Below are positions 48,604-57,750 of a stretch of DNA of 64,000 bases, in pieces (position 1 is the stretch's first letter; the number at the start of each line of letters is the position of its first letter). The stretch is from NCBI GenBank assembly GCA_902591495.1, contig CACJAW010000006.1, positions 1 to 64,000 of the forward strand, written 5' to 3'. Made by a program: the position numbers and the translations under genes. The notes beneath the pieces were generated by a model that saw nothing but the letters and a program-made list of their open reading frames with translations, was not told the origin of the DNA and made no database searches. Source of the stretch: an uncultured Pseudohongiella sp. Its GTDB lineage: Bacteria > Pseudomonadota > Gammaproteobacteria > Pseudomonadales > Pseudohongiellaceae.

Positions 48604-49452
48604 ATGCAGGAAAAATCTGAAAACCAATTCAGCATAGAATTTTTCCCCCCAAAAACTATTTCGGGTGAAGCTAAACTAGATGGGGTATTTGATAAACTAT
48701 CAAGACTAAAACCTCACTTCTACTCAATAACTTATGGTGCTAATGGCTCAACAAAAAGAGGTACTCAAGAGCTAACTTTTCGATATCAGCAAATGGGAGC
48801 AAATATTGCGCCCCACATCTCATTTGGCGACACTAGTGAAAAAGACATAATTGGCTTATTGCGGGAATACAAGAAATCTGGAGTTGGACGAATAGTTGCT
48901 TTAAGAGGCGATCTCCCTAAGGGGTCCAATGAAAAACTTCGCTATGCGAGTGAACTCGTTGAATTCATTAGAGAGAAGACTGCAGACCAATTCCATATTG
49001 ATGTCGCCTGCTATCCTGAATTACATCCAGAATCAGACAGCATAAAAACCGAGGTGAAGCATTTTAAAAACAAAGTCGATGCTGGGGCTAACTCGGCCAT
49101 TACACAATATTTTTATAATCCCGATGCCTATTTCCATTACCGAGATTACTGCGCCCAGAATGGAATAAACATTCCCATCGTGCCAGGCATTATGCCTATC
49201 ACTAATTATAATAACCTTTCCCGGTTTAGCACTAATTGCGGTGCAGAAATACCGCGGTGGCTTCGGTTCCGGCTGGAAGAACTCAGAGACGATAAACGGG
49301 GACTTCAGGAATACGGTATCGAGGTAGTGACTGAGCTTTGTGAAAAACTTCTAGCGGGTGGAGCACCAGGTCTTCACTTCTACTCGATGAATCTTTCTGC
49401 GAGCGTCACAAGAATTTGGGATAACTTGAGCCTCTCAGGAAAAGATAATTAG
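48604..49452 (+). CDS. metF: Methylenetetrahydrofolate reductase
   Basis: 282 residues from the ATG at 48604; the frame opens at 48535 inside ahcY, but MQEKSENQFSIEFFPPK fits the family start. FSIEFFPPK, VALRGDLP, ITQYFYN and PGIMPITNY are substrate- and FAD-site blocks. It makes 5-methyl-THF for methionine synthesis. With metK and ahcY it covers three of the four SAM-cycle steps; methionine synthase is not in the window. Confidence 0.96.
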   Translation: MQEKSENQFSIEFFPPKTISGEAKLDGVFDKLSRLKPHFYSITYGANGSTKRGTQELTFRYQQMGANIAPHISFGDTSEKDIIGLLREYKKSGVGRIVALRGDLPKGSNEKLRYASELVEFIREKTADQFHIDVACYPELHPESDSIKTEVKHFKNKVDAGANSAITQYFYNPDAYFHYRDYCAQNGINIPIVPGIMPITNYNNLSRFSTNCGAEIPRWLRFRLEELRDDKRGLQEYGIEVVTELCEKLLAGGAPGLHFYSMNLSASVTRIWDNLSLSGKDN

Positions 49453-49460
49453 AAAAATAA

Positions 49461-50189
49461 ATGCGCATTACTAGATTTTATTTTGGCGATTCCCTTAAAA
49501 AAGATTCAATCATCAAACTGCATCATGATCTGACCCACTATGTGGTAAAAGTACTGAGATTGAAGACGGGAAATCAGATCAAACTCTTTAACAATAATGA
49601 AGGTGAATTTCTTGGAACGATAGTTTCAATCAACAAGGGGCACATATCCGTGAGTGTCGACCTGCAGGTGAGAGTACCTTCCGAGGACTCCGTAAGATTC
49701 CATATCGCGCTTTCTATCATAAAAGGCGAACGCATGGATTATGCTATCCAAAAGGCCGTGGAACTTGGAGTTACCTCCTTAACCCCTCTTTACTCCCGAT
49801 TTTCAGAAGTGAAAATCAAGAATAAAAATCATCTTATAAATAAACTTAACCATTGGGAAAAAGTCATCTTAAATGCTAGCCAACAATGCGGTCGTTTATC
49901 AATACCGCAAGTAAGAGAGCCTATGAATCTCACTGAGCTAATTGAAGAAAGTGAAAGTGATACATTCCTTTTGCTAGATTCATCGGGTAGCAAAAATTTA
50001 AACGACGTTTCGTTTAAGAAAGATTTCTATCTTGTGGTGGGTCCGGAAGGTGGCTTTTCTGATGAAGAGCTAGAGTATTCTAGGAAGAAAACAGAAATAA
50101 TTACTCTGGGGCCAAGGACCTTGAGAGCTGAGACAGCGCCAGTAGTTGCACTATCCATACTTCAGTCAAAATTCGGGGATCTTTTATGA
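49461..50189 (+). CDS. rsmE: 16S rRNA (uracil1498-N3)-methyltransferase
   Basis: 242 residues, SPOUT family. The knotted C-terminal site shows VVGPEGGFSDEELEYSRK and LGPRTLRAETAPVVALSILQ (separate blocks), and the N-terminus (HHDLTHYVVKVLRLKTGNQI...) is the PUA-like RNA-binding part. It methylates U1498 of 16S rRNA. It is 8 bases after metF and probably the last gene of the SAM-cycle operon. Confidence 0.94.
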   Translation: MRITRFYFGDSLKKDSIIKLHHDLTHYVVKVLRLKTGNQIKLFNNNEGEFLGTIVSINKGHISVSVDLQVRVPSEDSVRFHIALSIIKGERMDYAIQKAVELGVTSLTPLYSRFSEVKIKNKNHLINKLNHWEKVILNASQQCGRLSIPQVREPMNLTELIEESESDTFLLLDSSGSKNLNDVSFKKDFYLVVGPEGGFSDEELEYSRKKTEIITLGPRTLRAETAPVVALSILQSKFGDLL

Positions 50190-50246
50190 GACAATTTTTT
50201 ACAGTGAAGCGATAGTGAGCACTCGTAAAAAGTAAACTTCAGTGAT

Positions 50247-50281
50247 AAAAAAAAGCGCCTTTAAATTTTTAAAGACGCTTT
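50247..50281. terminator. Bidirectional terminator between rsmE and amtB
   Basis: AAAGCG...CTTTAAA pairs with TTTAAAG...CGCTTT (one mismatch near the middle). The A-run at 50247-50254 gives a long T-run on the minus strand, so it best terminates amtB. On the plus strand it can also stop rsmE. Confidence 0.8.
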
Positions 50282-50312
50282 AACGTAATGACTACGTTCA
50301 GGGAGAGATTTA

Positions 50313-51581
50313 TTATCTGGAAACGAACTCGGGATACGCTTCCATACCACATTCAGCTATGTCGACACCCGTTTCCTCTTCTTCCTCGGAGACTCGGACA
50401 CCCATGATTGCCTTCAATGCCAACCAGACAACAAGGCTCGTTACAAACACCCATGCAAAAATCACAAGCATTCCCACCAACTGTCCCATGAAGGTGGCGT
50501 CTGGATCAGAGAAAAGCACGGCAAATATCCCAAATATTCCCACCGTTCCATGCACAGAGATGGCTCCAACTGGATCGTCTATTTTCAACTTATCCAAGAA
50601 CACAATACTGAAAACAACTATGACACCACCTATCCCGCCAATAATTGTGGCAAGAAGCGGGGATGGATCTGCGGGCTCGGCGGTTATGGCGACTAATCCT
50701 GCTAGGGCACCATTTAACGCCATAGTAAGATCTGCTTTCCCAAAAATCATTCGAGCAACAATTAGAGCTGCTATTAAGCCCCCTGAGGCCGCAGCATTAG
50801 TATTGAGAAATACATTAGCAACTTCATTGGCCACCGCGATGCCTCCAAGCTTTAAAGTCGACCCCCCATTGAAGCCGAACCATCCCATCCACAGAATAAA
50901 AACTCCTAAGGTAGCGAGGGGTAGATTAGCGCCTGGTATCGCATTAACTGTGCCAGCAGAACTATACTTTCCTTTACGAGGGCCTAAAATTATAACTCCC
51001 GCTAGAGCAGCTGCTGCTCCTGCCAGATGGACTATGCCAGAGCCAGCATAGTCGCTGTAGCTCAAAGCTCCCAGCCCGGGAACATCTTTTCCACCCCAGG
51101 TCCAGCCGCCTTCTATTGGATAAATAAATCCTGTCATAACGACTGCAAAAGCAAGAAAAGCCCATAGCTTCATTCGTTCTGCAACCGCACCCGATACGAT
51201 AGACATTGCGGTAGCAACAAACACAACTTGGAAAAAGAAATCCGATGCTCCAGAGTATACCGAACCTCCATCAAAACCTTCTTCTGCGGAATCTGCAAGA
51301 ACCTGTGCTACAGCAGCATCATCCATTTGACCAACTGTGGTCACACCTGATAAGAAGTAACCTCCATCGTACATAAACTGATAGCCGCAGACTAGATACA
51401 TAGTGCAAGCAATTGCGAATAGACCTACATTCTTTGTAAGAATCTCTGTTGTGTTTTTGGTTCTGACAAGACCAGCCTCCAGCATAGAAAAGCCGGCCGC
51501 CATCCACATGACTAAGGCGCCACATATTAGAAAATAAAATGTGTCCATCGCATACTGTAATTCAAAAATTTGGTTTTCCAC
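50313..51581 (-). CDS. amtB: Ammonium transporter
   Basis: 422 residues from the GTG at 51581, which has GGAGG 5 bases before; the longer frame from TTG (51593) would place this site inside the gene. About 11 membrane segments. GWFGFNGGSTL, LEAGLVRTKN and AISVHGTVGIFGI are Amt family blocks, the last with one of the pore His. It transports NH3/NH4+ at low external ammonium. It is 63 bases downstream of glnK, as is usual, so GlnK can block the pore when nitrogen is ample. Confidence 0.96.
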   Translation of the reverse strand: MENQIFELQYAMDTFYFLICGALVMWMAAGFSMLEAGLVRTKNTTEILTKNVGLFAIACTMYLVCGYQFMYDGGYFLSGVTTVGQMDDAAVAQVLADSAEEGFDGGSVYSGASDFFFQVVFVATAMSIVSGAVAERMKLWAFLAFAVVMTGFIYPIEGGWTWGGKDVPGLGALSYSDYAGSGIVHLAGAAAALAGVIILGPRKGKYSSAGTVNAIPGANLPLATLGVFILWMGWFGFNGGSTLKLGGIAVANEVANVFLNTNAAASGGLIAALIVARMIFGKADLTMALNGALAGLVAITAEPADPSPLLATIIGGIGGVIVVFSIVFLDKLKIDDPVGAISVHGTVGIFGIFAVLFSDPDATFMGQLVGMLVIFAWVFVTSLVVWLALKAIMGVRVSEEEEETGVDIAECGMEAYPEFVSR

Positions 51582-51644
51582 TTTTTCCTCCAATTAAAGC
51601 CTTCACATCAAACTGACTTTATAAAAATATTTCCTGAATGAATG

Positions 51645-52040
<396 letters not shown>

Positions 52041-52052
52041 TTATTTGTGATA

Positions 52053-52068
52053 TGCATTAGCCGTGCCA
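52053..52068 (-). promoter_or_regulatory. Sigma-54 promoter of glnK-amtB
   Basis: On the minus strand, TGGCACGGCTAATGCA (52068-52053) matches TGGCAC-N5-TTGCA with one base different and the required 10 bases between the invariant GG and GC. The start would fall near 52041, about 58 bases before the glnK ATG. Confidence 0.8.
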
Positions 52069-52187
52069 AATGTTGCTCTAGCTGAATAACACACCCAGTA
52101 AATGCAAACTGCAGTCCATTAAATCTGTATAAGGAACACTTTATGGAGGTAAATACTGGACGGCAACGGTGCGATTAACTTAATTTA

Positions 52188-52204
52188 CGCACCATTACTG
52201 TGCG
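52188..52204. promoter_or_regulatory. NtrC-like enhancer site
   Basis: CGCACCATTACTGTGCG keeps the GCAC-N7-GTGC core of the NtrC consensus, about 150 bases upstream of the expected glnK start. A second half-type repeat, GGTGCG (52168-52173), lies beside it. Confidence 0.45.
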
Positions 52205-52314
52205 AGAATAATTTGGGAATTTGTGTCGCAAAGATTACTATACATTTACTATTACGAAAGAGACTAAAAAGTTAAAAGACTCGAAGTCAATATGCGAATC
52301 GAAGAATACTGAAA

Positions 52315-52566
52315 ATGAATCGAAATTCAACACTGAAAGAAATAAGTAGCAGACTCATTAGGCTATTGCCCGTAGCAGAAAATCTAAAGGACCAAATCCG
52401 CTCTAAGATAGATTTGGCACTAAAGACTGCTTTTGAGGAACTCGGAGTACTTACCAGAGAAGAGTTAGATCAAGACCGATTAAATCTTGAAAGAGCTATG
52501 GTTCGGATTGTTGAACTTGAAAAACAGCTCGATAGTCTTGAGTCTGAATTACGTGCAAAGAATTGA
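52315..52566 (+). CDS. ubiK: Ubiquinone biosynthesis accessory factor UbiK (YqiC/BMFP family)
   Basis: 83 residues: an amphipathic N-terminal helix, the LKTAFEELGVLTREELD turn region, then a C-terminal coiled coil (about 50-82, heptad-like [21 protein letters not shown] in pieces). UbiK forms a complex with UbiJ and aids aerobic ubiquinone synthesis. Being divergent from glnK-amtB is its normal location in Pseudomonas-type genomes. A terminator follows. Confidence 0.93.
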   Translation: MNRNSTLKEISSRLIRLLPVAENLKDQIRSKIDLALKTAFEELGVLTREELDQDRLNLERAMVRIVELEKQLDSLESELRAKN

Positions 52567-52625
52567 GCTCGGAGCGATTTCAACATGCATCTATCTAGTT
52601 GCTTCCATTTAAGTTGATGGATCGC

Positions 52626-52656
52626 AAAAAAAATGGGCCAATCGGCCCATTTTTTC
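52626..52656. terminator. Bidirectional terminator between ubiK and cytochrome gene
   Basis: ATGGGCC (52633-52639) pairs with GGCCCAT (52644-52650) with a 4-base loop, flanked by an A-run on the left and a T-run on the right. It serves both convergent genes. Confidence 0.93.
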
Positions 52657-52669
52657 ATCAAGGTTAAAT

Positions 52670-53038
52670 TCAACTGCTACTGCTTTCAATCATGTACTCC
52701 ACAATCGCTCGGAGATCCTCATCTGTGCAGTCGAAGCAAAGACCTTTCGCAGGCATTGTGTTTATTCCATTTATTGCATTTTGGACAACGGCGTCGAGGC
52801 CTTTCTCTAACCTTGGTTCCCATTCAGCAGACATTCCAGCTCCAACCTTTGGAGCGCCTGCCGCGCCAGTGCTATGGCAAGCAAAACACGATGCCATATA
52901 TTTCTGCTGGGCGTTAAAACCATCAGTCAACTGAGCTAACTGAATCTCACCTGCAGAGCTGGTAAACGAAAATATTCCAGCAGTTACAAAAAAAGCAGTT
53001 TTCCAAAAGGAATTCACGTTCTTAAAATTACTCAACAC
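52670..53038 (-). CDS. Cytochrome c5-family protein
   Basis: 122 residues from GTG (53038) with GGGGAGA before it. Signal peptide (about 1-29), then one class I haem domain: haem-binding CFACH in SCFACHSTGAAGAPKVG, axial Met in GINTMPAKG and the c5-type extra CxxC (CFDC) near the C-terminus. It is a periplasmic electron carrier for terminal oxidases or denitrification enzymes. It is 50 bases downstream of a second c5 gene with very similar spacing of motifs, so the two are probably tandem duplicates. Confidence 0.93.
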   Translation of the reverse strand: MLSNFKNVNSFWKTAFFVTAGIFSFTSSAGEIQLAQLTDGFNAQQKYMASCFACHSTGAAGAPKVGAGMSAEWEPRLEKGLDAVVQNAINGINTMPAKGLCFDCTDEDLRAIVEYMIESSSS

Positions 53039-53088
53039 TATTTCTCCCCTGTTGTTTAGTTTTAACTCTCTCGAAAATACAAACGCCT

Positions 53089-53577
53089 CTATTGTGCGAT
53101 CATATAATCAACTATTGCGCGTAAATTTGCTTCACTGCAATTCATGCACATCCCCTTGGCCGGCATGGCGTTAAATCCGTTAACGACATTGCTCATGACA
53201 GCCTCCATACCTTTCTCTGTCCTTACGGCCCATGCCTCGGAGTCACCTAACAACGGAGCTCCAGCCGCTCCACTTGCGTGACATGCGAGGCAGCTTCGCT
53301 GATACGCAGCAACTGCATCGAAGCTGTTGTTAGATCCTGGTGCTACTAATTCTTCAGATGTTTCACTCGCAAAAGAAAACTCTTCATCTGCGTTATCGAC
53401 TTGTGCTGGACTCCCATAATCATTGGACACACCACGCGCACATGTCTCAATATCCGTACACACTTGCCCCACGGGTCGAATGTTGTCGATAACTGACTGG
53501 GGGGACGCACTGCTGACAAAACCCAAAGTCAATCCAATAATAGTTAAGGAAACCCTGCCATTTACTTCGAATCCCAC
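53089..53577 (-). CDS. Cytochrome c5-family protein, longer paralogue
   Basis: 162 residues from GTG (53577) with AGGAG before it. N-terminal hydrophobic segment (about 9-26), a ~60-residue linker rich in Asp/Glu/Ser that carries two extra Cys (VCTDIETCARG), then the c5 domain: CLACH, GFNAMPAKGMCMNCSEANLRAIVDYM in pieces. The haem and c5-type CxxC (CMNC) positions match the downstream paralogue. The acidic linker suggests it may be tethered and reach a partner, such as an oxidase. It is probably transcribed with the downstream copy. Confidence 0.93.
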   Translation of the reverse strand: MGFEVNGRVSLTIIGLTLGFVSSASPQSVIDNIRPVGQVCTDIETCARGVSNDYGSPAQVDNADEEFSFASETSEELVAPGSNNSFDAVAAYQRSCLACHASGAAGAPLLGDSEAWAVRTEKGMEAVMSNVVNGFNAMPAKGMCMNCSEANLRAIVDYMIAQ

Positions 53578-53707
53578 AATCCACTCCTGATCTAAATATT
53601 AACCACTCTGACAATTCAGTTATTGGGTATTATAGCCCAAATACAAGCCCCGATAGTAGGGTTTGGGTAAGATGTTGTCGAAGAAAATTTCAAGGATCTA
53701 TGCATTC

Positions 53708-55171
53708 CTAATTCGTTTGACTGCCTGATGAGATGGTTAAATTTAAGGGTAGAGAATGTGTATAAATCCTGTCCCAGTCATCTGTGAGACCATAACCTAC
53801 AAAAAAATTAACAGTAATAGTCTGAATGTTAAAATCCTCAGCAACAAGGTTGCTAGCAATTTCTATATCTTCTACTTCCGCTAACTTTTTTTCTACCGCT
53901 GGGATTATAGAACTAGCTGTTGGAGAAAATTCTACGAATTGCCCTTTTTCATTTAATAGCATTATAAAATCGTCAATAACTGCGGCAACGACAATAAAAC
54001 CATCCTCACCTCTATGAGATTGATTTATCATAATAGACGCTGAAATATTGAGTGAATCCTTTGGTGAAAATAGGTTTCCGTAAGTTTCTCCTTTGTCAGC
54101 TGTAATAGAACCAAAAAATTTAGAATTCAACCCTATATTGTCTGCGTTCGCCTGCAGATTTAAGCCGATAGGGGATTCGCTGACGTAATTTGCTGTAAGT
54201 TCATACTGTCCGACCAGTTCACATTGTTGTTTAATCTGTTTATCAAAAGTATTTACCATTAAGTAGTAATCGCCTGCACTCACTTCAGCTTTTAAGACGG
54301 CATTACAACCATCAGATGTATCCGAATCTACAGCTATGTAATTTAAATCAGTATCTGCAATTATTAGAACAGATTCCAGTTCAGTAGAATTAATCGCAAA
54401 GTCCATTATTGAGGGTGCAGAGATTTTAAAGCGATAAAGATCAATAAAGCTATCATCGCTACCCCCAAGGGTAAGATCTTTAACTGTGCAATCCGGCAAA
54501 TTCAATGACTCTAAAGTTAGTCCAATATTTAACTCTTTAACTTTGCAGTTGGATGTGCCTGTATACAGTTTATTTACTCCGACGATGTCATCAGGCTGCA
54601 AACTAAATATATCGCTTATTTTTGGCTGCATTATTGCGGCTTTGCTTTCTTCATGATCTAGCCCAATAACATGCCCCAACTCATGAAGGATCGTCCTTTT
54701 GAAATCAACCCGAGGGACAGTCGCGCCTGCTTGGATTAAATCTCCATCAAAAATATCAAAAGAGATGTCATCTCTTACGAAAATATCGGCTTCGCTAATA
54801 GCGTCCGGTCCGAGCTCCTGTTCTTTATACTTTAATACAGTTACTGCGAGAGTAGCATCATTAAATCTCTGTCCACATAAATCTGAGGTAAACTTGATGC
54901 TGTTTAAACCGTCGGCTACGCATGGGTCACGATCTATCGGCAATATTGTAAAATTAAAAGCCGTCTTTTGATCCCACTCCAGAGCTGCATTTAAAAGAGC
55001 TGTATTCCAAGCAATTCCAGAATCAGAGATCCCAGGTATACTGGTATATATCGTCGCTTTTCCCCCAACCCATTTTCTTCCTGAAAACTCATATGAGTTT
55101 ACATTAAGAGTAAAAGACATTAGTAGAAAAGAAATTGCAAATTTAGTGCAAGATTTCACAACATAACCCAC
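53708..55171 (-). CDS. Secreted matrixin-type metalloprotease (M10A-like)
   Basis: 487 residues from GTG (55171), with AAAGGA 5 bases before it. Signal peptide (about 1-27). The catalytic domain (about 28-205) has HELGHVIGLDH, the HExxHxxGxxH zinc site, and AAIMQP as the Met-turn. After it comes a beta-rich region (about 210-330, DLYRFKISAPSIMDFAINS, AGDYYLMVNTFD) like bacterial pre-peptidase C-terminal domains, and a further ~150-residue region that I cannot assign. It is likely exported or surface-bound. It lies just beyond the polysaccharide cluster on the same strand. Confidence 0.85.
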   Translation of the reverse strand: MGYVVKSCTKFAISFLLMSFTLNVNSYEFSGRKWVGGKATIYTSIPGISDSGIAWNTALLNAALEWDQKTAFNFTILPIDRDPCVADGLNSIKFTSDLCGQRFNDATLAVTVLKYKEQELGPDAISEADIFVRDDISFDIFDGDLIQAGATVPRVDFKRTILHELGHVIGLDHEESKAAIMQPKISDIFSLQPDDIVGVNKLYTGTSNCKVKELNIGLTLESLNLPDCTVKDLTLGGSDDSFIDLYRFKISAPSIMDFAINSTELESVLIIADTDLNYIAVDSDTSDGCNAVLKAEVSAGDYYLMVNTFDKQIKQQCELVGQYELTANYVSESPIGLNLQANADNIGLNSKFFGSITADKGETYGNLFSPKDSLNISASIMINQSHRGEDGFIVVAAVIDDFIMLLNEKGQFVEFSPTASSIIPAVEKKLAEVEDIEIASNLVAEDFNIQTITVNFFVGYGLTDDWDRIYTHSLPLNLTISSGSQTN

Positions 55172-55219
55172 AAGAGTCCTTTACGCTGTCAAATAAAACC
55201 TAAAAGTTCTATCCAGTTA

Positions 55220-56287
55220 TCATTCTCTGCCAAGGATTGACATCCACCAATCTTGATTATCCAAATACCACTTAACAGTATCTCTAATGCCTTTTTCAAA
55301 GCTAATAGATACAGAAAAACCTAGTTCTCTTTTTATTTTGCTAGCGTCTATTGCATATCTTACATCGTGACCAAGTCGATCCTTTACAAAAGTCACCAAT
55401 AGATTTGAGTCGGCTCCTTTTGCGCAAGGCGAATCAGGAAAAAGATGTCGTAGCTCTGGTGACTGCGCAAAAAATTCATTAACTATTTTGCAAATCAGTG
55501 TAACTACGTCGAGATTTTTACGTTCGTTATCCCCGCCGATATTATATGTTTCCCCGTAAGCTCCACGCTGGAGCACCAGTTCTATACCCCGGCAGTGGTC
55601 ATCGACATGAAGCCAGTCTCGAATTTGGGTACCGTCTCCATAAATGGGTAAGGGTTTGCCGTTTAAGATATTTATAAGGCATAAAGGAATTAATTTTTCT
55701 GGAAACTGGTAAGCACCATAATTATTCGAACAATTACTTGTAGTCGTCTTTAATCCATAAGTATGATGATAAGACCTTACCAAATGATCAGAAGCAGCCT
55801 TACTCGCTGAATAAGGTGAACTAGGCTTATAAGTACTGGATTCGCTGAATGGGGGCCCTGTGGCTTCCAGGCTCCCGTAAACTTCATCGGTCGAAACATG
55901 GTGAAACAAGTGGTTACTGGTGCCTCTATTGCGCCAGCATGCGTAAGCTGATTTCAATAATGTGTAGGTACCAATTATATTCGTATTAATAAATTCATCT
56001 GGCCCTTCTATAGATCGATCGACATGGCTCTCAGCAGCAAAATGAACAACTCTGTTTATCTTATTATTTTCGAAAATTCCATTGACTAAGTTTTGATCAC
56101 AAATGGATCCCTCGATGAAGTCAAAGTTGTCCTGATCGAAAAAAGACTGTAAGTTAATTTTGTTCCCTGCATAAGTCAACGAATCCAATATAATCATATG
56201 ATCATCTGGATATTTTTTGCGCCAATAGCGAACGAAATTTGTCCCAATAAACCCGGCACCGCCTGTGATTAAAAGATTATTCGACAC
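55220..56287 (-). CDS. rfbB: dTDP-glucose 4,6-dehydratase
   Basis: 355 residues, extended SDR. GGAGFIGTNFVRYW binds NAD; STDEVYGSL and the YSASKAASDHL (YxxxK) motif carry the catalytic residues; RDWLHVDDHCRGI is the C-terminal substrate block. It is the second step of dTDP-L-rhamnose synthesis. All four rml genes are contiguous in the order A-C-D-B on the minus strand with 5-16 base gaps or overlaps. Confidence 0.97.
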   Translation of the reverse strand: MSNNLLITGGAGFIGTNFVRYWRKKYPDDHMIILDSLTYAGNKINLQSFFDQDNFDFIEGSICDQNLVNGIFENNKINRVVHFAAESHVDRSIEGPDEFINTNIIGTYTLLKSAYACWRNRGTSNHLFHHVSTDEVYGSLEATGPPFSESSTYKPSSPYSASKAASDHLVRSYHHTYGLKTTTSNCSNNYGAYQFPEKLIPLCLINILNGKPLPIYGDGTQIRDWLHVDDHCRGIELVLQRGAYGETYNIGGDNERKNLDVVTLICKIVNEFFAQSPELRHLFPDSPCAKGADSNLLVTFVKDRLGHDVRYAIDASKIKRELGFSVSISFEKGIRDTVKWYLDNQDWWMSILGRE

Positions 56288-56292
56288 CTATA

Positions 56293-57195
56293 CTAATCCT
56301 CAGTCTTTTCTGAAATTCGCTTTATCACTTCCCCTAATTCCATTCTCCAATCTGTGCCAATAATGGCAAATTTTTCTAGTGTATAACTTCGGTCTAACAC
56401 GCTATATAAAGGTCTGGTTGCCATAGTTGGGAAGTCCGCGCTCCTGAGAGGGCTCAAGGGTATTCTTTTCTTTAAAAGCCCCTGCGCTAGTGACGCTTCT
56501 TGAATCTCAACTGCGAAATCATACCAACTGATACTTGCCCCATCACACCAGTGAAAGATGCCGCAAAAGCTTTGATTCTCAATAAGCTTAATAAGCAACT
56601 TTGCTAGGGTGTGAGTGGAGGTTGGCGATCCCACCTGATCACTCACTACACCAAGTTCGGATTTTTCAGACATCAATCTAATCATTTTTTTTACAAAATT
56701 TTGACAATGCTCTGAATATAACCACGATGTTCTAACAATGACACCACTGCCGTTTAATAACTCCAAAATATGTTTTTCACCTGCCTGTTTTGTTCTTCCA
56801 TAAACTCCTATTGGAGCAGCAAGATCACCTGGCGTATAGGGTTTTTGTTTGGAACCGTCAAATACAAAATCGGTTGATATCTGGATTAAACGGCACCCAT
56901 TTTTAGAAGCCCATCCGGCTATATGCCCTACCGCTTCGTCGTTTATTTTTTTGGCAAGCTCAAATTCTATCTCAGCGCTGTCAACAGCAGTATACGCGGC
57001 GCAGTTTATAATAACCGAAGGCTTGCATGATGAAAGAAAACTACAGATCGAATCATGCCTACTTAGATCTAACTTATATCTATCGGAGCTCACAACAGAG
57101 TACTTCTCTGAGAGATTGGATTCGGAAAGGTATGGGAGTAAAGTTTTCCCCAGCTGTCCCTTAGCCCCGGTGATTAGAATTTTCCCCATTGTCAT
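56293..57195 (-). CDS. rfbD: dTDP-4-dehydrorhamnose reductase
   Basis: 300 residues. GAKGQLGKTLLP (cofactor), NCAAYTAVDSAE, ISTDFVFDG and YGRTKQAGE (YxxxK) are RmlD blocks. It uses NAD(P)H for the last step to dTDP-L-rhamnose. Its start overlaps the rfbC end by four bases and it precedes rfbB by five. Confidence 0.95.
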   Translation of the reverse strand: MTMGKILITGAKGQLGKTLLPYLSESNLSEKYSVVSSDRYKLDLSRHDSICSFLSSCKPSVIINCAAYTAVDSAEIEFELAKKINDEAVGHIAGWASKNGCRLIQISTDFVFDGSKQKPYTPGDLAAPIGVYGRTKQAGEKHILELLNGSGVIVRTSWLYSEHCQNFVKKMIRLMSEKSELGVVSDQVGSPTSTHTLAKLLIKLIENQSFCGIFHWCDGASISWYDFAVEIQEASLAQGLLKKRIPLSPLRSADFPTMATRPLYSVLDRSYTLEKFAIIGTDWRMELGEVIKRISEKTED

Positions 57196-57734
57196 TCAAA
57201 AACCGATGCTTCCGATAGTAACTTGCCCGCACGATCCTTATCAGATATCAAAATTTCCTCTATTTGAGGCCACAGTATTGCGATATCTGGGTCACTCCAA
57301 AGCAAGCTATGGTCATCCTCTGGATAAAAATAGTCTGTGCATTTGTAGCTCATTTCCGCAGTTTCACTCAATACTAAAAATCCATGTGCAAACCCAGGTG
57401 GGATCCACAATTGTTTTCTATTTTCAGCACTAAGTGTTTCACCAACCCATTGACCAAAAGATAGTGAATCTTTACGAAGGTCAACTGCAACATCAAATAT
57501 TTCACCTTGTAATACGCGAACAAGCTTACCCTGAGGAAATTTCAATTGGTAATGAAGCCCTCTTAGAGTTCCTTTCTTTGAAAGGCTTTGATTATCTTGT
57601 ACGAAATTTAGATCAGGATTAATTTGATCAAAAAACGACTTTCTAAAAGTCTCCATAAAATAACCCCGATTATCTTTATGGATGGTCGGTTCAAAAATAA
57701 GCACTTCTGGAATTGTGGTCTTTGTTATTCTCAT
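57192..57734 (-). CDS. rfbC: dTDP-4-dehydrorhamnose 3,5-epimerase
   Basis: 180 residues, RmlC cupin. FVQDNQSLSKKGTLRGLHYQ carries the catalytic His region (seen as GLHYQ), and WIPPGFAHGFLVLSE and CTDYFYPEDDHSLLWSDP are conserved (in pieces). It performs the third step, epimerising C3 and C5. It overlaps rfbD by four bases. Confidence 0.96.
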   Translation of the reverse strand: MRITKTTIPEVLIFEPTIHKDNRGYFMETFRKSFFDQINPDLNFVQDNQSLSKKGTLRGLHYQLKFPQGKLVRVLQGEIFDVAVDLRKDSLSFGQWVGETLSAENRKQLWIPPGFAHGFLVLSETAEMSYKCTDYFYPEDDHSLLWSDPDIAILWPQIEEILISDKDRAGKLLSEASVFE

Positions 57735-57750
57735 ATGGCTTTTCCTATTT

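Noticed and set aside
50359-51051. 230-codon open frame on the plus strand, antisense to amtB
   Set aside because: Product is Pro/Ala/Thr/Ile-rich low-complexity sequence with no ribosome site; it mirrors AmtB codon use on the other strand.
56849-57433. 194-codon open frame on the plus strand, antisense to rfbD/rfbC
   Set aside because: It spans two well-supported genes on the other strand and has no family-like sequence.
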